This document shows, in pieces, positions 15,316 through 20,211 of a stretch of 20,211 bases of DNA; positions within the stretch are counted from its first letter, which is position 1; each line of letters begins with the position of its first letter. The translations under genes were made by a program, and so were the position numbers. This DNA is from Candidatus Magasanikbacteria bacterium RIFCSPLOWO2_02_FULL_44_11 (GTDB taxonomy: Bacteria > Patescibacteriota > Patescibacteriia > Magasanikbacterales > GWA2-37-8). The DNA is taken from NCBI GenBank assembly GCA_001783035.1, contig MFQK01000026.1, positions 1 to 20,211 of the forward strand, in the 5' to 3' direction. The notes beneath the pieces are model-generated. The model was given only the letters and a program-made list of their open reading frames with translations. It did no database searches and was not told the origin of the DNA.

Positions 15316-15585
15316 ATGTCTAAGCTGCTAAAAAATTCGTTACTTTTTTTGGGATTTCTAATCACAATTCTGGGTTTTTTTAGTCTTGGTTTATTGTTCT
15401 TGTTCTCACTTTATGAAGTACTTGATGCCTGGATGGAAACTGATGATATAAGGATGTCTGTTTTCATTGCACTGATTTATTGTTTAATGGTCGTTATTGA
15501 TGGATTGGCGATTTACTGTTTATATAAAATATGGAAATCGCCGAAAACAAATGTTAAAAATAGCTCATCAATTAGGGTTTTATAG
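15316..15585 (+). CDS. small two-TM membrane protein, unknown
   Basis: An 89-residue protein with two strong TM helices (about 6-32 and 48-74) separated by an acidic loop (DAWMETDDIRMS) and ending in a basic tail. The frame is open far upstream into the previous gene, but only this part reads as a membrane protein; ATG 15316 is preferred, and GTG 15301 would add five residues. No family recognised. The end lies 7 nt before the HIT gene start. AT-rich like the 750-977 gene. Confidence 0.5.
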   Translation: MSKLLKNSLLFLGFLITILGFFSLGLLFLFSLYEVLDAWMETDDIRMSVFIALIYCLMVVIDGLAIYCLYKIWKSPKTNVKNSSSIRVL

Positions 15586-15592
15586 GGAAAAT

Positions 15593-15994
15593 ATGTCCTG
15601 TATTTTTTGTAAAATTGTAGCGGGGGAAATCTCTAATTATACGGTGTATGAAGACGCGAATATGCTCGCTTTTTTAGACGTGCATCCGTGTTCCAAAGGG
15701 CATACGGTGATTGTGCCAAAAAAACATGTCGAAAATCTTTCGGCGATGGATGGAGAGCTGTGGAACACTACCTTGGCCGGCGTACAGCAGGCGCTCAAAA
15801 AAGTTTATACAGCGCTTAAGCCAGACGGCGTGAATATTGGTATTAATGATGGGGAAGCCGCCGGGCAAACAGTGCCACATGTGCACTGGCATATTATTCC
15901 CCGCTACAAAGGTGATGCCGGTGGATCGGTGCACTCGATTATCCGTTCCAAAGAATCTTTTGATGTATCCGCGGTCGCAAAAATGTTTTCATGA
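15593..15994 (+). CDS. HIT family nucleotide hydrolase/transferase
   Basis: A 133-residue HIT-superfamily protein of the HINT type, hydrolysing nucleotide phosphoramidates or related dinucleotides through a histidine nucleophile. Marks: CIFCKIVAGEI (zinc-type CxxC found in bacterial HIT proteins), AFLDVHPCSKGHTVIVPKKH, NIGINDGEAAGQTVPHVHWH, with the histidine triad VPHVHWHIIPR. Start ATG 15593 follows GGGAAA, the nearest thing to a Shine-Dalgarno in the window, and matches the family N-terminus. Substrate is not predictable. Ends at a TGA two bases before the palindrome arm at 15996. Confidence 0.95.
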   Translation: MSCIFCKIVAGEISNYTVYEDANMLAFLDVHPCSKGHTVIVPKKHVENLSAMDGELWNTTLAGVQQALKKVYTALKPDGVNIGINDGEAAGQTVPHVHWHIIPRYKGDAGGSVHSIIRSKESFDVSAVAKMFS

Positions 15995-15995
15995 A

Positions 15996-16092
15996 CGGAG
16001 TATTAATAACATTTTTCGCTTTCCTCGGCCGCGAGGCCTCAGGGATGTCGCCGTGGGCGATATAACCCGCTCAAAATATTATTAATACTTCG
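15996..16092. repeat. 97-bp intergenic palindrome (element 2)
   Basis: A 20-nt left arm (15996-16015) pairs with 16073-16092 with one wobble-type and one plain mismatch: an AT-rich stem ending in ATTTT / AAAAT. The 57-nt interior is GC-rich and holds two hairpins, CCTCG-GCCG-CGAGG (16023-16036) and TCGCC-GTG-GGCGA (16028-16040 region). It fills the whole HIT-cyclophilin gap. Same plan as element 1 at 9958-10039: AT-rich stem of 17-20 bp with one internal mismatch enclosing GC-rich hairpin(s). Confidence 0.8.
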
Positions 16093-16108
16093 TTTATATT
16101 TGAATACT

Positions 16109-16597
16109 ATGTTTAATGCTCAAAAAAGATACTCGGCCACGCTCCATACGACTGCTGGCGATATTATTATTTTGTTCAACCAAGGCCAGACGCCAAAGAC
16201 CGTGGAAAATTTCGTCACGCTCGCCGAAAAAGGTTTCTATAACAATACTATTTTTCATCGTGTCATTGATGGGTTTATGATCCAAGGTGGGGACCCCAAG
16301 GGCGATGGTACGGGCGGGCCGGATTATCGCTTTGACGATGAACCGTTTGAAGGCGAATATATTCGCGGCACTGTGGCCATGGCAAACGCCGGGCCAAATA
16401 CCAATGGCAGTCAATTTTTTATTATGCATGCCGACGTGGCATTACCAAAAAATTATACGATTTTTGGCAAGGTAGCGAGCGGTCTTGAGGTCGTTGATAC
16501 GATTGCGACCGCGCCCGTTAAGGCGTCGGGCTTTGGTGAAGCATCAAAACCGGTTAATCCAGTGGTTGTCACTTCTGTTGCCATAAAAGAGACCTAG
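16109..16597 (+). CDS. cyclophilin-type peptidyl-prolyl isomerase
   Basis: A 162-residue cyclophilin that accelerates cis-trans isomerisation of prolyl bonds. Signature blocks: [17 protein letters not shown], the catalytic [38 protein letters not shown], and [16 protein letters not shown]. There is no signal peptide or TM segment, so it acts in the cytoplasm. ATG 16109 is chosen over TTG 16100. No Shine-Dalgarno, and the upstream palindrome ends 16 nt before the start. All active-site blocks are intact; length is typical of short bacterial cyclophilins. Confidence 0.96.
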   Translation: MFNAQKRYSATLHTTAGDIIILFNQGQTPKTVENFVTLAEKGFYNNTIFHRVIDGFMIQGGDPKGDGTGGPDYRFDDEPFEGEYIRGTVAMANAGPNTNGSQFFIMHADVALPKNYTIFGKVASGLEVVDTIATAPVKASGFGEASKPVNPVVVTSVAIKET

Positions 16598-16603
16598 TAC
16601 CTC

Positions 16604-16632
16604 TTCCGTCCCGTCTTTTTTTCGTGTATACT
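16604..16632 (+). promoter_or_regulatory. promoter for the TraG/VirB4-like gene
   Basis: TTCCGT (16604-16609), 17-bp spacer, TATACT (16627-16632). The predicted start near 16639 makes the transcript practically leaderless (ATG at 16643). Confidence 0.45.
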
Positions 16633-16642
16633 ACCGTTATCT

Positions 16643-18544
16643 ATGGAAGACCAGCACGAAGAAGAAAAACCGCAGCAACCGGAAGCCCCGGCTTATTTTA
16701 GTGACCCTAACATCAATTTTTTTGCTAAAACAAATTATCGCGGCTCAAACCGTAAGTTTGGTATTAAGATTGATGACCGTCGTCGTCACATGTACGTGGT
16801 CGGCAAAACCGGCATGGGCAAAACCACGCTTTTAGAAAACATGGTTTTGAATGATATTTACGCCGGACATGGTGTTGGCCTGGTGGATCCGCACGGTGAT
16901 TTTGCCGAAAAGATTTTAAATTATATTCCCACCAGCCGCATCAATGATGTGGTGTATTTCAATCCGGCGGATATCAATTTTCCGATCGGTTTTAACATTT
17001 TGGAAACGATCAATCCCGAACATAGGCACTTGGTCGCTTCCGGCCTGATGGGTGTCTTTAAAAAGATCTGGCCCGACGTTTGGAGCGCGCGTATGGAATA
17101 TATTTTAAACAATACGATTTTGGCGTTGTTAGATTATCCGGGTACCACTCTTTTAGGCATTAACAGGCTGCTTGCTGATAAAGATTACCGTGACCGCGTC
17201 GTTAAAGCGCTTAAAGATCCGGTCGTGAAGACTTTTTGGCAGACTGAATTTGCCGGTTACAGCGAGAAGTTCCGCACCGAAGCCGTTGCGCCTATTCAAA
17301 ACAAAATCGGCCAGTTTTTGTCCGCCTCGGTTATCCGCAACATCGTCGCCCAGGTGAAATCGCGTATTAATATCCGCGAAATCATGGACAACAAAAAAAT
17401 CTTTATCATGAATTTATCCAAAGGTCGGATCGGTGAAGATAATTCGCGGCTGCTGGGTGGCATGCTTATCACCAAAATTCAGCTGGCGGCCATGGAACGC
17501 GTAGATATGCCCGAGGCTATGCGCAGCGATTTTTTCCTCTATGTCGATGAATTTCAAAATTTCGCCACGGAAAGTTTCGCCAACATCTTGTCGGAAGCGC
17601 GCAAGTACCGTCTTGATTTGACAATGGCGCACCAGTATATGGAGCAGTTGGATGAAAAAGTTTTGGCGGCGGTTATTGGTAACGTCGGGACGACGGTTAC
17701 GTTCCGAGTTGGTTCATCCGATGCCGAAATTTTAGCCAAGGAATTTATTCCGACGTTTGTAGAAGAAGATTTGATTAACTTGCCGAAGTTCCAAATTTAT
17801 TTGAAGTTAATGATCGACGGCGTCGCTTCACGTCCTTTTAGCGCCGAAACACTCGAACCAATCGCCGTCCCGACGGCTTCAACAGAAAAAGTCATTCGCG
17901 TGTCGCGGGAACGTTACGCGGTCAGCCGGGAAAAGATCGAAGATAAAATTATGCGTTGGAGCGGTATGGTGCCGGGGGCAGAAGAGGATGAAGATGGTTA
18001 TATCGATAGCGATGGAGCTGAAACTTCCAAGCCCACCCTAAAGATTGCGCCCGCTCCAGAATCATCGGCAGCACCTAAAAAAACGAGCGGTCCGTCGCCG
18101 GTTGTAAATCTGCGATCGACTACATTTGGAGTGCCGCCAAAACCGCCGACCGGCACGGGTAAATTTTCTGGTGGGGGAGCTTCTCGGCCAGCAGGCGGTA
18201 ACGCTTCGCCAGCTTTTCAAAAGAAGAAGCCTTTTAAGCCCAACCGTCCGTCAATGCCAACCGGTGAGCCACAAAAGGTTTTACTCGGCGACCCGAAAGA
18301 AAAAGGTATTTCCTTGGACCAAGCAATGAAAGTAAAACAGCCTCCCGCGCAAAAGCCGGTTGATCCTTTTTATTCATCGATGGACGCGCCATCGATTGTC
18401 AAAGACACGCCAGCGGCCGCGCCAAAAGAAATTCGCCCCGAACCAAAAGTCACACCAACACTTCCTAAAGATACGAAGTCGAACCCAAAGCCGCTTGAGC
18501 CCGGTAAAGTAACTAAAATTGACCAGGATGGCGCACAGAGTTGA
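16643..18544 (+). CDS. TraG/VirB4-like DNA-transfer/secretion ATPase (DUF87-like)
   Basis: A 633-residue P-loop ATPase of the HerA/VirB4/TraG group. Walker A GKTGMGKTT (54-62) is followed by GHGVGLVDPHGDFAEKIL. Walker B is FFLYVDEFQNFA with D302/E303, and the conserved DLTMAHQYMEQL is the sensor/Gln motif. TVTFRVGSSDAEILAKEF and LPKFQIYLKLMIDG complete the fold to about residue 430. The last 190 residues are Pro/Lys/Ala-rich and look disordered. There is no N-terminal TM helix and no pilus, relaxase or channel gene near it, so the partner is unknown. Family members pump DNA or protein or remodel pili; homologues in CPR genomes are usual, but the substrate is not established. Its stop overlaps the next promoter. 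Confidence 0.85.
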   Translation: MEDQHEEEKPQQPEAPAYFSDPNINFFAKTNYRGSNRKFGIKIDDRRRHMYVVGKTGMGKTTLLENMVLNDIYAGHGVGLVDPHGDFAEKILNYIPTSRINDVVYFNPADINFPIGFNILETINPEHRHLVASGLMGVFKKIWPDVWSARMEYILNNTILALLDYPGTTLLGINRLLADKDYRDRVVKALKDPVVKTFWQTEFAGYSEKFRTEAVAPIQNKIGQFLSASVIRNIVAQVKSRINIREIMDNKKIFIMNLSKGRIGEDNSRLLGGMLITKIQLAAMERVDMPEAMRSDFFLYVDEFQNFATESFANILSEARKYRLDLTMAHQYMEQLDEKVLAAVIGNVGTTVTFRVGSSDAEILAKEFIPTFVEEDLINLPKFQIYLKLMIDGVASRPFSAETLEPIAVPTASTEKVIRVSRERYAVSREKIEDKIMRWSGMVPGAEEDEDGYIDSDGAETSKPTLKIAPAPESSAAPKKTSGPSPVVNLRSTTFGVPPKPPTGTGKFSGGGASRPAGGNASPAFQKKKPFKPNRPSMPTGEPQKVLLGDPKEKGISLDQAMKVKQPPAQKPVDPFYSSMDAPSIVKDTPAAAPKEIRPEPKVTPTLPKDTKSNPKPLEPGKVTKIDQDGAQS

Positions 18545-18569
18545 CAAAAACTGATTTTTGTGCTATAAT
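18541..18569 (+). promoter_or_regulatory. consensus promoter of the zinc-ribbon gene
   Basis: Perfect TTGACA (18541-18546), 17-bp spacer, perfect TATAAT (18564-18569) with an extended TGC. The -35 overlaps the TGA stop of the preceding gene. This is the strongest promoter in the window. Confidence 0.95.
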
Positions 18570-18575
18570 CTTTAT

Positions 18576-18683
18576 TGTTGGGTAACATCAAAAAAGTTCC
18601 CAAAACATCTCGACTCCGTCGGGAGGGTCGACAATTTATCAAGCTTCTCAAACAACATTTTGGGAACAACAAAGAAACTACGT
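18576..18683 (+). promoter_or_regulatory. structured 5' leader of the zinc-ribbon mRNA
   Basis: The leader is about 108 nt, unlike the short leaders elsewhere. GTTCCCAAAA (18596-18605) pairs perfectly with TTTTGGGAAC (18658-18667), 10 bp. Inside is a hairpin at 18610-18631: TCGAC / GTCGA, then TCC / GGA with a GG bulge and a GTCG loop. A GGGAGGG purine run at 18621-18627 is partly buried in the stem. The start codon follows 16 nt after the outer stem. Function unknown: possibly a cis-regulatory or stabilising RNA element. Confidence 0.6.
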
Positions 18684-18995
18684 ATGGCTTTTGGTGCTAC
18701 TCGGCAAATGTACGATGTGGACCTTACCTGCAGTAAATGCGGTAACCACATTTCACAGTTGCCATTCCAGCCGTCTGGTGATCGTCCGGTCTATTGCAGT
18801 GATTGCAATCGGGCTTTCCGCCAAACTCGGCCTGGTATGGGTGGTGGTGCCGGTGCTCCTCGTGCGCCTCGTCAAATGTTCGATGTGAACATGACGTGCG
18901 CAAGTTGCGGAACCGCTATCACTCAGTTGCCTTTCGATCCGAAGGGTGACAAACCAGTCTACTGCCGTGATTGTATGAAATCACGCCGCGGTTAA
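18684..18995 (+). CDS. double CxxC-x18-CxxC zinc-ribbon protein
   Basis: A 103-residue protein with two near-identical zinc ribbons: TCSKCGNHISQLPF...YCSDC and TCASCGTAITQLPF...YCRDC. Each has CxxC, 18 residues, CxxC and a PxGDxPVYC core, joined by a Gly/Ala/Pro linker (GMGGGAGAPRAPRQM). Each ribbon is preceded by the same RQM(Y/F)DV(D/N)(L/M)TC run, so the gene arose by duplication. It resembles the CxxC-x17-CxxC domain proteins known from CPR and archaea, with one extra residue. Function unknown; nucleic-acid or ribosome binding is plausible. ATG 18684 is chosen because upstream frame is promoter and leader. The strongest promoter and the strongest terminator here imply abundant product. 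Confidence 0.9.
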   Translation: MAFGATRQMYDVDLTCSKCGNHISQLPFQPSGDRPVYCSDCNRAFRQTRPGMGGGAGAPRAPRQMFDVNMTCASCGTAITQLPFDPKGDKPVYCRDCMKSRRG

Positions 18996-19007
18996 GATCT
19001 GTCTTTT

Positions 19008-19038
19008 AAAAACCCTTGGCTTCGGCTGAGGGTTTTTT
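19008..19038 (+). terminator. terminator of the zinc-ribbon gene
   Basis: A 13-bp stem (AAAAACCCTTGGC / GCTGAGGGTTTTT, two wobble pairs) closed by a C(TTCG)G tetraloop and followed by Ts to 19038. Confidence 0.92.
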
Positions 19039-19041
19039 AGT

Positions 19042-19053
19042 ATTAGTACTAAT
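19042..19053. repeat. perfect 12-bp palindrome
   Basis: ATTAGTACTAAT lies just after the terminator in the 19039-19168 gap. Three GAAC cores sit nearby (19066, 19115, 19135), two of them within a similar TGCA-x-GTT-x-GAAC context 20 bp apart. No bound protein is known; possible operator or chance. Confidence 0.3.
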
Positions 19054-19144
19054 CCGCCAGTATTTGAACCGACATACTGTTCTAAGTGCTGAGAAAGGGT
19101 TCTTTTGCACGTTGGAACGGTTGCCTGCAAGTTTGAACCAAGAC

Positions 19145-19177
19145 AAAAAGGAAGGCCGAGAATACTAGCTACGGCTT
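19145..19177 (-). terminator. probable terminator of the DUF4163-like gene
   Basis: On the minus strand AAGCCG pairs with CGGC(C)TT with one bulge around a 13-nt loop and is followed by CCTTTTTG. The stem begins in the last codons of the gene. Confidence 0.45.
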
Positions 19178-19903
19178 AGTAATATCAGGTAATACTGACG
19201 GAGCAAGAAATTCTTGAATCGAAGATAGTGGAGTTTCGCCGATAAGTGACAGATGCGCACGCCCGCGACTTTCGTCAACGCCGATGCAGGATGTGGCGAA
19301 ACCGCTTTTTTTCGGCGCGTATAAAAGATCGCAATTCGCTTGTCCTGGATAGTTTACACGCAGACTATCTTTCATTGTCTTTTCGACATTCAGTCGTGCA
19401 CGCGTATCGTGAAAGAAATCTTTTCCAAAAACTGACTTGCCCTTTATAAAATCAAAAACAACAAATGTCCGCTCCGGGTCGTTGTTTTTTATGCCGGCAA
19501 GATGTTCAGTTGTGGTAAAAGCCAGAGAGATTAAGCGTGGAGTTAAAAGTAGTACCTCCGTGTCAATACTTAGAGTGTTTGTTTCCCCATTATCTTCTGC
19601 TGCAGTAGAAACACTAGCAGTGAACCAATCTTTTGCATATTCAATCCGCTCTGCTATAGCGGCGTTTGCCTTACTCGCCAGGTCATAATTACCATAGATA
19701 ATTATCTTGGGTGAATTGATAGTAATGATCGTATTATTCCTCGCTTCTTCAATAGTTATTTTTTGCCAGCTGGCAGTGGTCTGATCTACCTTGATGGCAG
19801 TGTTGGGAACATTTTTACCACCACGTTGTAAGGATATATAAAACAAGCCGACAAAAACAGCCGTAACGATAAGCCCTGCGATAATTATTTTTTGTTTAGT
19901 CAT
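19169..19903 (-). CDS. membrane-anchored DUF4163/DUF3298-like protein
   Basis: A 244-residue protein with an N-terminal TM helix (about 5-24, KIIIAGLIVTAVFVGLFYI) and an extracytoplasmic domain. The block EVLLLTPRLISLAFTTTEHL followed by RTFVVFDFIKGKSVFGKDFF fits the DUF4163 and DUF3298 pair found in PdaC and RsiV-like proteins, which are cell-wall-associated accessory domains rather than catalytic ones. Two cysteines late in the domain (ANCDLLY, ATSCIG) could form a disulphide. Its ATG overlaps the stop of an upstream frame (TAATG), so it was translationally coupled to the L,D-transpeptidase-like fragment. A weak terminator follows. Function unknown, envelope-related by inference. Confidence 0.75.
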   Translation of the reverse strand: MTKQKIIIAGLIVTAVFVGLFYISLQRGGKNVPNTAIKVDQTTASWQKITIEEARNNTIITINSPKIIIYGNYDLASKANAAIAERIEYAKDWFTASVSTAAEDNGETNTLSIDTEVLLLTPRLISLAFTTTEHLAGIKNNDPERTFVVFDFIKGKSVFGKDFFHDTRARLNVEKTMKDSLRVNYPGQANCDLLYAPKKSGFATSCIGVDESRGRAHLSLIGETPLSSIQEFLAPSVLPDITKP

Positions 19904-20085
19904 TAGTCAATGATTTCGAGTATACCCACGCTCAAGAAGTCGCCCTTACGAGCCTTAATAAGCGCACTGTAAATTTCCATCCATCTGGTGGTCTCTATGA
20001 TTGTCATGCATCCGGCTGATCTCGCGCCGACATGCAAATATCTCGCGCTTTCAAAATCTATCGGAAACCAAACTTTTGGATGGAT
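19903..20085 (-). pseudogene. truncated L,D-transpeptidase-like (YkuD/DUF2778-type) C-terminus
   Basis: On the minus strand a 60-codon frame without a good start (first ATG at 20007, codon 27) runs to a TAA overlapping the next ATG. It reads RYLHVGARSAGCMTIIE and then TTRWMEIYSALIKARKGDF. H-x-G-x3-S-x-G-C is the active-site pattern of YkuD/DUF2778-like L,D-transpeptidases, including the ensuing helix with Trp and Arg. The N-terminal part of the domain is missing: an in-frame TAA lies at 20088-20086 and the upstream bases look non-coding. So it is a decayed or truncated gene, or one read through a frameshift. This and its promoter fill the 308 bp at the right edge. Confidence 0.45.
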
Positions 20086-20130
20086 TTAAGCATGGGTCTT
20101 ACTCGTTTGTATTACACTATTACAATTTTT

Positions 20131-20139
20131 ATTATAGCA
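20131..20139 (-). promoter_or_regulatory. extended -10 promoter on the minus strand
   Basis: TTGC followed by TATAAT (20136-20131) makes an extended -10 with no clear -35. A start near 20124 would serve the L,D-transpeptidase-like fragment and the 19169-19903 gene. An ATG at 20093 opens only an 11-codon frame. Confidence 0.45.
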
Positions 20140-20211
20140 AGATTTCAGCATTTAGAAAATGGGAAGTTCTCTGGTTTTTGAAGAAAGTACTCAGATTTAA
20201 GCTGGCAACAA

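Noticed and set aside
18558..18683. Longer start for the zinc-ribbon protein
   Set aside because: It would place the start inside the -10 region of the consensus promoter and translate the structured leader.
1..20211. Recoded UGA (glycine) as in Gracilibacteria/Absconditabacteria
   Set aside because: TGA ends the HIT and TraG-like genes in the expected places and does not interrupt conserved domains, so the standard bacterial code holds.
1..20211. CRISPR array, tRNA, rRNA or insertion sequence
   Set aside because: No regularly spaced direct repeats with spacers, no cloverleaf, no rRNA core sequence and no transposase were recognised by eye. A tRNAscan and ISfinder search would settle it.

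Overview
The window looks like a chromosomal segment of a Patescibacteria/CPR (Parcubacteria-like) bacterium. The evidence is the combination of a short dcw start (mraZ-rsmH-ftsL-like), a membrane-anchored divergent ClpC-like ATPase beside a WecA-type transferase, an orphan TraG/VirB4-like ATPase with a Pro-rich tail, a double CxxC-x18-CxxC zinc-ribbon protein, and a near absence of Shine-Dalgarno sequences. TGA is used as a normal stop, so this is not a UGA-recoding lineage. Assignment is by gene content and style, not by a marker tree.

Layout. 1-720: 3' part of a beta-CASP metallo-beta-lactamase RNase. 750-1611: two small membrane-anchored proteins of unknown function, then a terminator. 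1704-3537: mraZ (promoter overlaid by 10-bp-phased MraZ boxes), rsmH and an FtsL-like protein; the usual ftsI/mur genes do not follow. 3585-8261: a membrane protein, a two-ring ClpC-like protein with a zinc motif and two TM segments, a WecA/TagO-like transferase and a DUF192 protein, nearly gapless and probably one operon. 8264-8625: rplU with its own near-consensus promoter and no rpmA behind it. 8626-9010: no convincing gene, but a promoter and a strong terminator on the + strand that bracket about 280 nt (candidate ncRNA). 9011-11516 (minus): dnaB, ybaB, recR, with an 82-bp palindrome between dnaB and ybaB.

11699-15585: an HExxH protein of unknown family, a large GT-C-like membrane protein and a small membrane protein. 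15593-16597: HIT hydrolase and cyclophilin separated by a 97-bp palindrome built like the first. 16643-18544: TraG/VirB4-like ATPase. 18541-19038: an isolated unit with a consensus promoter, a structured leader of about 108 nt, the zinc-ribbon gene and a strong terminator. 19169-20139 (minus): DUF4163/DUF3298-like anchored protein, preceded and overlapped (TAATG) by a truncated reading frame with an L,D-transpeptidase-like S-x-G-C motif.

Most promising for new biology: the ClpC-like protein with a dead first ring and no recognisable pore-loop tyrosines, the structured zinc-ribbon leader, the paired palindromes, the candidate ncRNA at 8738-9021, and the HExxH protein. No CRISPR array, rRNA, tRNA or intact insertion sequence was recognised.
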